Shown: positions 30,724 through 41,021, counted from the first letter of the stretch. The stretch is DNA of 64,000 bases from Bacillus sp. NTK074B (GCF_017303375.1 NZ_JAFKOH010000008.1:124001-188000), one strand, 5' to 3'. Notes: generated by a model not told the origin, from the letters alone. A program made the numbers and translations.

Positions 30724-32003
30724 TCATCCCTTTATTATTTGGGACCCTGGCTGTTTGTCTTTTAATCGGTGTGCCCATTGCCATATCCCTGGGAGTATCT
30801 GCTCTCGTCGCCATTTATTTTGGCTCAACTTTGCCTTTGGATATTATCACCCAAAAAGCGTTTACCTCTTTGGACTCTTTTCCTTTATTAGCGATACCAT
30901 TCTTTATGCTTGCCGGGATCTTAATGGGGAAAGGAGGCGTTTCTCAGAGACTATTAAATCTTGCAACAGCTTTGGTAGGCTGGATGGTAGGTGGTCTATC
31001 CATGGTAACCATCGTCTCATGTATGTTCTTCGCAGCTATCTCTGGATCAGGGCCAGCGACTGTTGCAGCCATTGGTGGGTTTATGATTCCTGCAATGATT
31101 GCACGTAATTATAGTGGTGGGTATGCCTCGGCTGTAGCCGCTTCTGCAGGGTCTATCGGAGTCATCATCCCCCCAAGTATTCCATTTGTATTATATGGAG
31201 TAATTGGAGGGGTTTCCGTTGGGAATATGTTCTTAGCCGGTATTTTGCCTGGGCTTATGATTGGGTTAGCTCTAATGTTGACGGCTTATATCATTGCGAA
31301 AAAACGGGGATATTCACCTGAAGTACAAGCGTCTTTTCATTTTAAAGATGTGTTAAAGGCTTTAAATGATGCAAAGTGGGCCCTCTTAATCCCCGTTATT
31401 ATTTTAGGAGGGATTTATGGAGGGGTGTTCTCTCCAACGGAAGCGGCTGTTGTTGCCGTCGTGTATTCACTGATCGTTGGTTTATTTGTTTATAAAGAAC
31501 TGACGTGGAAATCGGTGTTTGAGAGCTTTCGGGAAGCAGTCGTCATTAACGCGACAACTATGATTATTATAGGTCTCTCCGTCTCATTTGCTTACTTTAT
31601 GACATTGGAGCAGATTCCGAATGATATTGCTACATTTCTGACAGAGCTGTCTACAAATCCTATCATCATCCTGATTGCCATCAACATCCTCCTTTTGATT
31701 GTCGGGATGTTCATCGATACGATATCTGCTTTAGTGGTCTTGACTCCAATTCTATTGCCAATCGTTGTAGCAGTCGGTGTTGATCCTGTCCACTTCGGGG
31801 TCATTCTTGTAGCAAATCTGGCTATTGGATTTATTACACCGCCACTTGGAGTCAATCTATTTGTTGCATCAAGCGTAGGTGGGGTTCGGTTTGAAAAGAT
31901 CGCTTGGGCAATCATTCCTTTTCTTGTTTCTATGTTCATTTGTCTACTTGTTATCACATTTTTTCCACCACTTTCTCTCTGGTTACCAGGGTTTACGAAG
32001 TAG
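30720..32003 (+). CDS. dctM: TRAP transporter large permease DctM
   Basis: A 427-residue protein with about 12 helices; it forms the sodium-driven translocation path. The family segments are IPFFMLAGILMGKGGVSQRLLNLA, AISGSGPATVAAIGG, and IIPPSIPFVLYGVI, with GFITPPLGVNLFVAS near the end. It is coupled to dctQ. The aminotransferase gene begins 26 bases downstream. Confidence 0.94.
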   Translation: MIIPLLFGTLAVCLLIGVPIAISLGVSALVAIYFGSTLPLDIITQKAFTSLDSFPLLAIPFFMLAGILMGKGGVSQRLLNLATALVGWMVGGLSMVTIVSCMFFAAISGSGPATVAAIGGFMIPAMIARNYSGGYASAVAASAGSIGVIIPPSIPFVLYGVIGGVSVGNMFLAGILPGLMIGLALMLTAYIIAKKRGYSPEVQASFHFKDVLKALNDAKWALLIPVIILGGIYGGVFSPTEAAVVAVVYSLIVGLFVYKELTWKSVFESFREAVVINATTMIIIGLSVSFAYFMTLEQIPNDIATFLTELSTNPIIILIAINILLLIVGMFIDTISALVVLTPILLPIVVAVGVDPVHFGVILVANLAIGFITPPLGVNLFVASSVGGVRFEKIAWAIIPFLVSMFICLLVITFFPPLSLWLPGFTK

Positions 32004-32029
32004 TGGTAAAGAGAGAGGTGTAGAAGCAT

Positions 32030-33205
32030 ATGTCAACTACTATAAATGCTAGAGCCCGAGGGTTAGTGATTCCGGGGATACGTCAGTTTTCCAATCAGTT
32101 GGCTTTCTATCCCAATGCCGTCAATTTAACAGTGGGGCAGCCTGACTTTCCAACACCAGAATCTGTAAAGGAAGCGGGAATCAGGGCCATTGTTTCTAAT
32201 CAAACAGGTTATTCACACAACGCAGGTTTACCGGAATTGCGCAGGGCCATTAGGGATTTCTTTGCGGATCAGTATGGGCTGGATTATAATCCGGAAACCG
32301 AAATCATTGTAACGAATGGCGCAAGCGAAGCAATTGATTGTGTGTTCAGGACCATCTTGGAAGAAGGGGATGAAGTCATCTTACCAGCACCACTTTACTC
32401 AGGATACGAACCCATTATTACCATGTGTGGTGCGAAAGTAATTTACTTAGATACTTCTATCACACAATTTAGACCTTCTCCTGAAAGGCTTGAGGCCTTA
32501 ATCACGGACAAAACGAAAGCCGTCTTGTTTAACTACCCCTCTAACCCCACAGGCGTAACCTTAAGCAGGGAAGAGATGGATGAGCTGGCAATGGTAATGA
32601 AAAGGCATGATGTCTTTATTATTTCAGATGAAATTTATAGTGAAAATGCTTTTGAAGAGAGTCATCATTCCTTTGCCTCATATGAGTATTTGAAGGATCG
32701 CTTATTTCTCATACATGGTTTATCCAAATCACATTCAATGACAGGATGGAGAATTGGATTTGTATTAGGACCTGAATCGATTATGGAACACGTTGTGAAG
32801 ATTCATATTTATAACGTCGTTTGTGCCTCGGTACCCGGACAATACGCTGCAATTGAAGCATTGTCCAACAATCGACATGTTCCTTCAGAAATGAATATAG
32901 CTTATAAAAAGCGGAGGGATTTTATTTACAAACGGTTAGTGGAGATGGGGTTTGATGTGGTTGTTCCAAAGGGGGCGTTTTATATATTTCCGTCTATTAA
33001 ACATTTAAACTTATCCTCTATGGAATTTGCTACTCGCTTATTAGAAGAAGGTGGAGTAGCGGTCGTGCCAGGTAGCGCATTTACACATTTAGGAGAAGGG
33101 TATATTCGAATTTCTTTCGCCTACAGTATGGAAGTATTAGAAAAAGGACTTTGTCGCATAGAGAATTGGATCAATCAGTATCAGATAAAGGAGGTTATTT
33201 CATGA
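32030..33205 (+). CDS. PLP-dependent class I/II aminotransferase
   Basis: A 391-residue fold-type I aminotransferase. The PLP Lys lies in IHGLSKSHSMTGWRIGF (about residue 233). Other hallmarks are SNPTGVTLSREEMDELA, ISDEIYS, and VPGSAFTHLGEGYIRISFA, where Arg binds the alpha-carboxylate. It resembles aspartate or N-succinyl-diaminopimelate aminotransferases. The substrate is probably an amino acid released or imported by this operon. The start follows GAGAGGTG; the 3' end abuts the RocB-like gene. Confidence 0.9.
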   Translation: MSTTINARARGLVIPGIRQFSNQLAFYPNAVNLTVGQPDFPTPESVKEAGIRAIVSNQTGYSHNAGLPELRRAIRDFFADQYGLDYNPETEIIVTNGASEAIDCVFRTILEEGDEVILPAPLYSGYEPIITMCGAKVIYLDTSITQFRPSPERLEALITDKTKAVLFNYPSNPTGVTLSREEMDELAMVMKRHDVFIISDEIYSENAFEESHHSFASYEYLKDRLFLIHGLSKSHSMTGWRIGFVLGPESIMEHVVKIHIYNVVCASVPGQYAAIEALSNNRHVPSEMNIAYKKRRDFIYKRLVEMGFDVVVPKGAFYIFPSIKHLNLSSMEFATRLLEEGGVAVVPGSAFTHLGEGYIRISFAYSMEVLEKGLCRIENWINQYQIKEVIS

Positions 33206-34824
33206 GTCAATGGGGGACACCTGAGTCTTTACGAGCATTGTTATGTGAGTTGGTGAGCTGGGATAGCAGAACTTTAACGGAGGGGGAGATCGATTTCCCT
33301 GTGAAACTTTCGGAGAAGATGAAGAATATCCCTTATTTTAAGGAAAACCCTGAGATGCTTCAGTTAGGGAAAGCTGATTTTGGAAGACAATTCTTAACGG
33401 CTCTCTATAAGAATAAAGAAGCAACGAAAACCATTGTGTTAATCAGTCATTTTGATACGGTGAGTACTGAGGAGTACGGGGAACTGGAGGCACTGGCTTT
33501 TAACCCGGAAGTGTTAACCAAGGAGTTGGAACACTACATCAGTGAATTACATCCTGAAGCCCAAAACGACTTGCGTTCAGGAGATTACCTGTGGGGACGC
33601 GGGATTATGGATATGAAGGCAGGGTTAGCCATTCATATGGCGATAATAGAAAAGGCAGCCTGTGAACAATGGCCGGTTAACCTTGTTTTGTTGACTGTGC
33701 CGGATGAAGAAGTCAATTCATCTGGGATGAGGGCAGCTGTTGCAGCGTTAAACGAACTCAAATCGGTACACGATCTTAGCTATACACTATTCTTAAATGG
33801 AGAACCTGTATTTTCTCAGAAACCGACTGATACAGCATATTACGTTTACTCTGGGACCATAGGGAAAATTATGCCTTCTGCACTTTTCTATGGAAGAGAA
33901 ACTCATGTGGGGGAACCGTTGAGTGGTATGACCTCCTCTTTCATTGCTTCTTTTTTGACACGGAAAATGGAGTGGAATCCACTTTTTAGAGAAACCGAAT
34001 ATGGTGAGAAAAGCCCTCTTTCAATTACGCTGCAGCAAGAAGATTTAAGACTGAATTATTCAGCTCAGACTCCTTATGGAACAGTCGCCCTCTATAATGT
34101 ATTTACCATGAAACGAACCGCTGCCGATGTAATGGAATTATTTGAAAAAGTGGCTGTCTCAGCAGCGGAAGAATGTAACGAATGGTATCGTCAGTTATGT
34201 GAAAGGGAGGACATTCCTTCTGTAGGAGAAGTAAGCGTTCTTCGCTACTCTGAGTTAATGGATTATGCCGAAAGAAAACTTGGGAAAGAGTATATAGAAG
34301 CCCTGAAGCATGATATCGGACATAACCAGGGGGATGATAGGGAGAAATCTTTTCGGATTGCCGACACACTCTTGATCAACTGTCAGGAGCTGACCCCAGC
34401 CATTGTCATAATGTTTACCCCCCCATATTATCCTCCGGTGAATACATCTGAACATCCTTTAGTATCAAGATGTATAAAAAGAGTGTCGAAAGTAGCCAAG
34501 GATCTATTCAACCTGCCTGTTGAACAAGCGCACTACTTTAATGGGATTTCTGATCTTAGCTATGTGAACTACAAAGATGATAACAATGGATGGGAGGTAT
34601 TCGAAGAAAACACTCCGGTTTGGAACACAACCTATACCATTCCATTCAACGAAATGCATAAGTTGGATGGCCCTGTCTTAAATGTTGGACCGTTTGGAAA
34701 AGATGCACATAAACGAACCGAGCGATTATATAGTGAAAGTGCTTTTGTAAAGACTCCCATTTTTGTTGAAGAAGTGATTAAAGAGGTTATGCGTAATGAT
34801 CAAGAGGGAATGAAAGTAGTGTAA
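33202..34824 (+). CDS. RocB-like M20 family metallopeptidase
   Basis: A 540-residue M20-type peptidase/amidohydrolase. The start is ATG 33202 with AAAGGAGG. Visible sites are LISHFDTV (first metal-binding His-Asp), WGRGIMDMKAGLAIHM (the bridging Asp), and VPDEEVNSSG with the catalytic Glu pair. It resembles RocB, an arginine-utilisation-associated protein of unclear chemistry. Being last in the TRAP-aminotransferase operon it probably hydrolyses an N-acyl or peptide substrate, yielding an amino acid for the aminotransferase (inference). Confidence 0.88.
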   Translation: MSQWGTPESLRALLCELVSWDSRTLTEGEIDFPVKLSEKMKNIPYFKENPEMLQLGKADFGRQFLTALYKNKEATKTIVLISHFDTVSTEEYGELEALAFNPEVLTKELEHYISELHPEAQNDLRSGDYLWGRGIMDMKAGLAIHMAIIEKAACEQWPVNLVLLTVPDEEVNSSGMRAAVAALNELKSVHDLSYTLFLNGEPVFSQKPTDTAYYVYSGTIGKIMPSALFYGRETHVGEPLSGMTSSFIASFLTRKMEWNPLFRETEYGEKSPLSITLQQEDLRLNYSAQTPYGTVALYNVFTMKRTAADVMELFEKVAVSAAEECNEWYRQLCEREDIPSVGEVSVLRYSELMDYAERKLGKEYIEALKHDIGHNQGDDREKSFRIADTLLINCQELTPAIVIMFTPPYYPPVNTSEHPLVSRCIKRVSKVAKDLFNLPVEQAHYFNGISDLSYVNYKDDNNGWEVFEENTPVWNTTYTIPFNEMHKLDGPVLNVGPFGKDAHKRTERLYSESAFVKTPIFVEEVIKEVMRNDQEGMKVV

Positions 34825-35272
34825 GCGCGAAAGGAATTTCGGGTATATGTTCTCATTTCACCCAAGCTTTTTGCGCTGGAAAAAAAAAGCTGATATTCGA
34901 ATTGAATAAGAATGAAATGAGCCTGAACCTAATTGTGGTAGAGTTTTACCTCCAAAGGTCAGGCTTATTTCTTTCTGAAGCCAAAGGACCTGCCCCTGTG
35001 GACTATCCTGCTTGGATTACGGTAGATGAATGGATTGACATTCAGGTAAACGAAATATAAATGGGATTGCAATGGAGGAACATAATAGACAAAGAGAGAA
35101 AGATCAAAGGAACAAATCATGCAGGGAAATACAGAACTCTTTCACTGCAGGACAAAAGGTATGCAAACAAAGACTAGTGAAGTAAGCGAAGGGGTATAGG
35201 AAACGAAAGAACGGTTACGTATCTCACGGTTATCTAAACTGAGAGTATATTCTGCAGAAAGGCGGAGTTTGA
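34825..35272. other. Intergenic region after the RocB-like gene
   Basis: No confident gene. Contains a hairpin near 34919-34973 (GCCTGAACC with GGTCAGGC, then TTATTTC) that may end the operon, a weak copy of the dispersed repeat (GAAGCCAAAGGACCTGCCCC), and a 38-codon open frame at 35060 (MGLQWRNIIDKE) without a good ribosome site. Confidence 0.4.
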
Positions 35273-35827
35273 ATGAACATTTACTCAATCGGGCACTCGA
35301 CTCACTCGAAAGAACAATTCCTGAACATGCTTAATGCCGTAGAGATCCAATACATAGCGGATATCCGCGCTTTCCCAGCCAGTCGAAAACATCCTCAATT
35401 CAAGAGGGAGAACATGAGAGAGTGGCTGGGTGAAGCAGGAGTAGAATACCGTCATTTTCCGAAGCTAGGAGGCAGGAGGCGTTTGTCGGGAGTGGTTGGT
35501 GAAGACCTGAATGCGGGCTGGAACAACCGATCGTTCCACAATTATGCAGATTACACGTTGACGGATGAATTCAAGGATGGGCTGGAAGAGTTGAAGGAGG
35601 CGGCTGCTGAGATCAAATTGGCGTATATGTGCTCGGAACGCCATCCTGCCAGGTGTCACCGCCTGTTGATCAGCAATGTGCTGAAAGCAAATGGCTGGGA
35701 TGTCTCTCACATCATCGATGATTCTGACGGAAAGGCTGAAGTGATCAGTCACGAACTCAGCCAATGGGGAGCCTTGCCGATCATTGAAGAAGATGGGACG
35801 GTCGTGTATCCGGAACTGGGCGGATAG
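35273..35827 (+). CDS. DUF488 family protein
   Basis: A 184-residue soluble protein. The start MNIYSIGHSTHSKEQF and the core IADIRAFPASRKHPQF are the DUF488 signature; the family also has LAYMCSERHPARCHR near the C-terminus with conserved Cys and His. The biochemical role is unknown. RBS AAAGGCGGAG. Confidence 0.85.
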   Translation: MNIYSIGHSTHSKEQFLNMLNAVEIQYIADIRAFPASRKHPQFKRENMREWLGEAGVEYRHFPKLGGRRRLSGVVGEDLNAGWNNRSFHNYADYTLTDEFKDGLEELKEAAAEIKLAYMCSERHPARCHRLLISNVLKANGWDVSHIIDDSDGKAEVISHELSQWGALPIIEEDGTVVYPELGG

Positions 35828-36142
35828 GGGAGAGGGGGGACCCACACTGCCCTTCCTATTCGTGTTCACCGAATCTATCAGAAAATACGATCAGAACGGT
35901 CCCCCGTTCACACACAAAAAAGGGTTATGTCCCTTTATTGTGGAATACTAGATAATAGAATGCTTAACTACCCCAGTCTAATCTATCAAAACTCTCTACA
36001 TATTGTCTGAAATAACCGATACTTCCTGGTTTTACCATGTCGGAAAACGGGGAATAATGAAAGAGTGTGAGAAATCGTAGAAAGACGGATAGCACGTGTC
36101 CCAGAATGTCAGCTACTCTAATCACCAAGGGAGGTATCGTGT
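35828..36142. other. Intergenic region with a repeat remnant
   Basis: Starts with GGGGAGAGGGGGGACC and GAACGGTCCCCCGTTC, members or relics of the dispersed family. A CAAAAAAGGGTTATGTCCC segment follows. No gene is supported. Confidence 0.4.
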
Positions 36143-37072
36143 ATGTTTCCTGTCGTTATGGCAAAGTTACTGCGCCTCTATTCTGATCACTCCAAGAAGC
36201 CACCTATGATTCCCCGTCAGGAGGTCAACATGAAGAAAGATGTGTTCGTTGAAACATCTGTCGGGCCCACTTCCATTTCCTTCTATTATCCTTTGGCAGC
36301 AACACAGAAAAAACTCCCTGTCTATATCAACTTCCATGGCGGGGCGTTCATCATGAATGATAAGGAGCTGGACGATCCCTATTGCCGGTATCTTTCGAAT
36401 CAGGCTGAATGTGTGGTTCTGAATGTCGGATATGGCAAAGCACCGGAGTATCCTTTTCCGAAAGCCATTGAACAGGGTTTTGACATCCTTCAGTGGGTGA
36501 AGGGAAAAGCGGAGGACTTGGGTATTGATGCAGGGAAGGTCCTGGTTGGCGGCCAAAGCTCAGGTGCCAATATCGCCGCAGCCCTTTGTCTCTACATTGA
36601 AGAGAAAGGGGAGGAGCAGCCACTGCTTCAAGTGCTCTCGTGCCCTATGCTGGATTTTGTCACCCCTCATGCGGAGAAGCCGGAACCAGGTATGTGGCGT
36701 TCCCTCTTTCCTAAAGCAGCCCATTTTATCCACCTGTGTTACGTCCCGGAGAAAGGACAAGCGGGGCATCTTCTCGCTTCCCCTGTCCGTGCCGAGGTTA
36801 GCGGCCGCTTAGCTTCAGCCTTGATTCTCATAGCAGAGTCCGATGCGTTCAGGCCGGAAGCCGAATGTTACGCGGAGAAATTAAAAGCAGCAGGGGTGAA
36901 CGTTCAAGCGGCGTTATTCAGGGGATGTTCCCATGCGTTTACCCATCTGGGGCCAAAGGAAAGAGCGGAAGAGGCCTGGCAATTGATCGCAGGGAACATC
37001 AAGGCTGTGGCTGAAGACTCTCGGAATGCCGAAACACATCCAACGTTTTCCTTTAGAGGGAGAGAGGTATAA
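36143..37072 (+). CDS. Alpha/beta hydrolase (HSL-type esterase)
   Basis: A 309-residue esterase/lipase of the hormone-sensitive-lipase group. The oxyanion motif is INFHGGAFIMND (HGG), the nucleophile elbow VGGQSSGANIAA, the Asp in IAESDAFRPEA, and the His in GCSHAFTHLG. The RBS is GGGAGG. It precedes the carotenoid genes by 161 bases. A role in acylated-carotenoid turnover is possible, but a generic carboxylesterase is just as likely. Confidence 0.87.
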   Translation: MFPVVMAKLLRLYSDHSKKPPMIPRQEVNMKKDVFVETSVGPTSISFYYPLAATQKKLPVYINFHGGAFIMNDKELDDPYCRYLSNQAECVVLNVGYGKAPEYPFPKAIEQGFDILQWVKGKAEDLGIDAGKVLVGGQSSGANIAAALCLYIEEKGEEQPLLQVLSCPMLDFVTPHAEKPEPGMWRSLFPKAAHFIHLCYVPEKGQAGHLLASPVRAEVSGRLASALILIAESDAFRPEAECYAEKLKAAGVNVQAALFRGCSHAFTHLGPKERAEEAWQLIAGNIKAVAEDSRNAETHPTFSFRGREV

Positions 37073-37233
37073 GATAAGTAAGGAGTGTACAGACTTGATG
37101 TTGAAAAAAGTCAGACAAACCGACGATCGTTCACTGATCCGGAAATAGATCAGATGGAGGGCAGTCAGATGTTGAACGTGACTAAAAACCTACATGCTCA
37201 AACCAAGATTTCGAACAGGAGGAACGGTAACCA

Positions 37234-38730
37234 TTGAAAAATAAAACGGTACTTATCATTGGAGGCGGACTCGGCGGGGTGTCGGCTGCCATTTCACTAG
37301 CACAGGCGGGATACGATGTTTCCTTATATGAAAAAAACGATCACATTGGAGGAAAGTTGAACCGGCTGGATCAAGATGGCTTTGGTTTTGATCTTGGCCC
37401 GTCCATTTTGACGATGCCGCAGATTTTCGAGAAATTGTTTGCGGCCAGCGGAAAGTCCATGAAGGATTATGTCCCGATTGAGAAGCTGGATCACCAATGG
37501 CGTTCCTTTTTCCCTGATGGAAATATCATAGACTTATATGAAGATGTGAATGACATGAGGGAGAAGAATGCCTCTCTCACTGAGAAGGACATTCGTGAAT
37601 ATCAGAAGCTGCTGGATTATTCGAAAACCCTCTATGATATGACGGATAAAACGTTATTTAAACATGGTGTCGATTCGACGAGAGGGATGATGAAGCATAC
37701 GGGACTGTTCTCGGCCTTGAAGAACTTTGACCTGTTATCTACGGTACATAGATCCCTCGATAAGCGGATCAGCAATGAGCAGTTTCGCGATATGCTCTCC
37801 TATTTTATCAAATACGTCGGTTCTTCCCCTTACGATGCGCCGGCCGTAATGAATATGATGATCTACATGCAGCATGACCAGGGGGTATGGTATGTTCCCG
37901 GCGGGTTGCACAAGCTGGCGGACGGCCTCGTGAAGCTGGCGGAAGAAGTGGGGGTTACCTTCCACCTTGGAAAGCCGATCGTCAAGCTTGAAAAGAAGGA
38001 TGGCGAAATTACCGGAGCCGTTTTGGCAGACGGGACACGCCTTACGGCAGATTACTTTGTTTCCAATATGGAAGTGATACCGGTTTACGAGCGCTTACTT
38101 GAGGAAGACAGCCATTATATTAAAAAATTAAAAAAGAAATTCGAACCGGCAAGTTCCGGTCTCGTCATGCATCTGGGCGTGAAGAAGAGCTATCCGCAGC
38201 TGCGCCATCATAATTTCTTTTTCGCCGAAAATATGAAGCAACAAATGGAATCGATCTTCCATCGCCGTGAATTGCCTGAAGATCCGGTCATTTATCTCGT
38301 AAACGTCAATAAGACCGATCCGACACAGGCCCCTGAAGGACATGAAAATATCAAAGTGCTTCCTCATATTCCTTTTATCCGGGATGAAAATCCGTATACA
38401 CAAGCCGATTATGAACAATTCGCTGAGCGGGTCCTGATCAAATTGGAGAAAATGGGCCTTGACGGCTTGCGTGACAACATTGTCACTCGTGATATGTGGA
38501 CACCGGAAGATATCAGGCGCACGTATGGATCCGACCGTGGTGCGATTTATGGGACCGTCTCGGACAAAAAGAAGAATAAAGGGTTTAAGCATCCGAAGCA
38601 GAGTGAACGCTATGACAATCTCTATTTTGTCGGGGGGACAGTGAACCCTGGAGGCGGAATGCCGATGGTTACCTTAAGCGGCCAGCTTGTAGGCGAACAA
38701 ATCGTGGAGAGGGATTCATCCCCTGCCTGA
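37234..38730 (+). CDS. crtN: 4,4'-diapophytoene desaturase (CrtN)
   Basis: A 498-residue FAD-dependent desaturase converting 4,4'-diapophytoene toward diaponeurosporene or diapolycopene. TTG start after GGAGG. The N-terminal dinucleotide fold is LIIGGGLGGVSAAISLAQAG, then YEKNDHIGGKL. The C-terminal motif VNPGGGMPMVTLSGQ is typical of CrtI/CrtN. Membrane-associated through hydrophobic patches. It is the first gene of the run crtN-crtO-crtP-crtQ. Confidence 0.9.
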   Translation: MKNKTVLIIGGGLGGVSAAISLAQAGYDVSLYEKNDHIGGKLNRLDQDGFGFDLGPSILTMPQIFEKLFAASGKSMKDYVPIEKLDHQWRSFFPDGNIIDLYEDVNDMREKNASLTEKDIREYQKLLDYSKTLYDMTDKTLFKHGVDSTRGMMKHTGLFSALKNFDLLSTVHRSLDKRISNEQFRDMLSYFIKYVGSSPYDAPAVMNMMIYMQHDQGVWYVPGGLHKLADGLVKLAEEVGVTFHLGKPIVKLEKKDGEITGAVLADGTRLTADYFVSNMEVIPVYERLLEEDSHYIKKLKKKFEPASSGLVMHLGVKKSYPQLRHHNFFFAENMKQQMESIFHRRELPEDPVIYLVNVNKTDPTQAPEGHENIKVLPHIPFIRDENPYTQADYEQFAERVLIKLEKMGLDGLRDNIVTRDMWTPEDIRRTYGSDRGAIYGTVSDKKKNKGFKHPKQSERYDNLYFVGGTVNPGGGMPMVTLSGQLVGEQIVERDSSPA

Positions 38731-38739
38731 AGATGATCG

Positions 38740-38777
38740 AGCCTTTCCGGAGGCATGACCGGGGAGGCTGGTTTTCT
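38740..38777 (+). terminator. Hairpin after crtN
   Basis: AGCCTTTCCGG with CCGGGGAGGCT then TTTTC. A possible partial terminator inside the carotenoid cluster. Confidence 0.55.
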
Positions 38778-38915
38778 TATTTTCCGTTCCGGGAAACCCG
38801 ATTACAGAGCGTATCACGACCCTCATGCCGTATGCCGGTCGGACTATGAACACGTTAAGGAATTGGCTATTCTTATCGGAACACCATTGTACCTTTTAAA
38901 ATAAGGAGTTATGTC

Positions 38916-39416
38916 ATGATCGTATCACTGCCTGTCCATTGGATCATTATCATTGATATATTTGCCTGGACGTTCTTTCATCTCGCTATTTCAGCCATTT
39001 GCTTGAAATTGCCTTTGACCTGGTTTCTGGAAGACCGTTTCTGGTTTCGGATTTTCTCTTTTGAACGATCCGGAGAATTGTGGCAGCGTTTGTTCCGGGT
39101 GAAAACGTGGAAGGGACTTATTCTGGATGGCACGATCTTCTTCAAAAAGGGATACAGCAAAAAAGGGTTGCATGGCATGAAGTCGAGGGACCTGATGGTC
39201 TTTGCGGCAGAAACGAAACGCGCGGAGTTAACCCATTGGCTCTCCATTCTCCCTGCTCCTCTGTTCTTCATATGGAATCCAGTATGGGCAGGATGGGTGA
39301 TGATTGCCTATGCCGCTGTCTTCAACCTTCCGATTATCGTCGTTCAACGGTACAATCGGGGGCGCATATCGGCCATTACGTCAGGACTTGGCAGGAAATC
39401 AAGCAGACTATTGTAA
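38916..39416 (+). CDS. crtO: CrtO-like glycosyl-diaponeurosporenoate acyltransferase
   Basis: A 166-residue membrane protein. It resembles staphylococcal CrtO (the last enzyme of staphyloxanthin formation, acylating the glucose). The helices lie at about 5-27 and 110-140. The motif FSFERSGELWQRLFRVKTWKG follows helix 1. RBS AAGGAG. The downstream crtP begins 18 bases later. Confidence 0.85.
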   Translation: MIVSLPVHWIIIIDIFAWTFFHLAISAICLKLPLTWFLEDRFWFRIFSFERSGELWQRLFRVKTWKGLILDGTIFFKKGYSKKGLHGMKSRDLMVFAAETKRAELTHWLSILPAPLFFIWNPVWAGWVMIAYAAVFNLPIIVVQRYNRGRISAITSGLGRKSSRLL

Positions 39417-39434
39417 GGAAATGAGGGTATGTAC

Positions 39435-40988
39435 ATGAGTAAGAAGGTGATTGTCGTTGGGGCAGGTGTTGCGGGACTTGCCAGTGCCATCAGACTTCAG
39501 CACGCGGGGTACCAGGTGGAGTTATATGAAAAAGGACCCACCCCCGGAGGCAAAATGAATCGAATTGAACTGGACGGCTACACGTTTGACTTGGGGCCGA
39601 GTATCGTCATGATGCCGGAACTGTATCGGGAACTGTTCGAATTATGCGGCCGTGATCCGGATGATTATATTCCGATGGAAAAACTGGATCCGATTTACCG
39701 GGCTTATTTCAGTGATATTCCCGACAAGCCTTTTGATATCTCGACAGACCTGATCCAAATGACAAAGACGATTGAATCCCTCAGCGAATCGGATACGGAA
39801 GGGTTCTTCCTCTATCTGCATGAAATTTACAAACGTTTTGTCATCGCGAAACAACATATTCTTCAAAGACCATTCCGGAAGAGATCCGATTTTTATAATT
39901 TCGGCCTGCTGAAAGAAGTGTTGAAACTGAAGCCATACGACACGGCGGACTCTTTCATGGGGAAATTCATTAAGAATGAAAGGCTGAAGCAGTTAATCAG
40001 TTTTCAAACATTGTACATAGGCATTTCCCCGCTTAAAAGTCCATCTTTTTATACGATGATCCCGATGATTCAATTTTTATACGGAGTATGGTTCATCAAA
40101 GGCGGTATGTATACGATGGCATTAGCCATGGAGAGGCTCTTCAAGGAACTGGGAGGAACCGTTCACTATGGCACGGCTGTAGAGGAAATTTCCATTCAAA
40201 ACCGCAAGGCGGACGGAATTATCGTAGACGGCAAGAAAATCCCTGCGGATTACGTGGTCTGTAATGCAGACTTCCCTTATGCCATGAAGCACCTGGTAAA
40301 GGACAAGGCTTCTAAAGGGAAATTTACCGATAAAAAGATCGACAGCATGAACTACTCTTGTTCATGTTTCCTGATGTATCTCGGGATGAACAGGAAATAT
40401 GAAGAAGTCGATCATGTACATACATTTATTTTTAACGAAAAGCTCAATCAGAACCTGGAGGATATTTTTGACGGGAAGAGATTAACGAATGCCTCCTTTT
40501 ATGTGTACATCGCTTCAAAGAAAGATCCATCCCTTGCACCCGAGGGGAAGGACGGTCTGTACATTCTGATGCCCGTTTCCAATATCGAAACAGCCGACTA
40601 TAAGTGGGACGAGAAAACCATTTCTTATTATCGAAACTACATTTTAAATGAATTAAAGAAAATTCGCGGCTTTGAAAATGTCGAGGATGAGATTGTCACC
40701 GAAACGTATACGACACCACTGGATTTCGAATCGAAATTCAATGCCTATCGCGGGGCCACATTCGGCTTGCAGCCAACACTGGACCAAAGCAACCACAAAC
40801 GTCCCCAAAGCAAGGCAAGCCATTGTGAGAATCTGTACTTTACCGGAAGCAGTACACATCCCGGCGCCGGTGTTCCGATCGTACTGTTATCAGCCAGGAT
40901 CACCGCACAGGAACTCATCCAGGATGATACAGGAAATCTGTACGATTATTCAGCGAATATCAAGTCTGAACGGGGATTGTCGCATTAA
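39435..40988 (+). CDS. crtP: Diaponeurosporene oxidase (CrtP/CrtNb)
   Basis: A 517-residue FAD-dependent oxygenase related to CrtN that oxidises the terminal methyl of diaponeurosporene. The start is ATG 39435, eight bases after GAGGG; an in-frame ATG two codons earlier is too close to that site. The dinucleotide fold is VIVVGAGVAGLASAIRLQHAG. The C-terminal motif STHPGAGVPIVLLSA distinguishes it from CrtN (VNPGGGMPMV). Its end is followed by crtQ after 33 bases. Confidence 0.88.
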   Translation: MSKKVIVVGAGVAGLASAIRLQHAGYQVELYEKGPTPGGKMNRIELDGYTFDLGPSIVMMPELYRELFELCGRDPDDYIPMEKLDPIYRAYFSDIPDKPFDISTDLIQMTKTIESLSESDTEGFFLYLHEIYKRFVIAKQHILQRPFRKRSDFYNFGLLKEVLKLKPYDTADSFMGKFIKNERLKQLISFQTLYIGISPLKSPSFYTMIPMIQFLYGVWFIKGGMYTMALAMERLFKELGGTVHYGTAVEEISIQNRKADGIIVDGKKIPADYVVCNADFPYAMKHLVKDKASKGKFTDKKIDSMNYSCSCFLMYLGMNRKYEEVDHVHTFIFNEKLNQNLEDIFDGKRLTNASFYVYIASKKDPSLAPEGKDGLYILMPVSNIETADYKWDEKTISYYRNYILNELKKIRGFENVEDEIVTETYTTPLDFESKFNAYRGATFGLQPTLDQSNHKRPQSKASHCENLYFTGSSTHPGAGVPIVLLSARITAQELIQDDTGNLYDYSANIKSERGLSH

Positions 40989-41021
40989 TGACGACACCCG
41001 TAGAGGAAGGAGGCAGGTTAC

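Noticed and set aside
34825-35272. A 38-codon frame at 35060
   Set aside because: Poor ribosome site and no recognisable features; likely chance.
36351-36812. Open frames on both strands inside the esterase gene
   Set aside because: They overlap a gene with clear alpha/beta-hydrolase motifs and show no family features.
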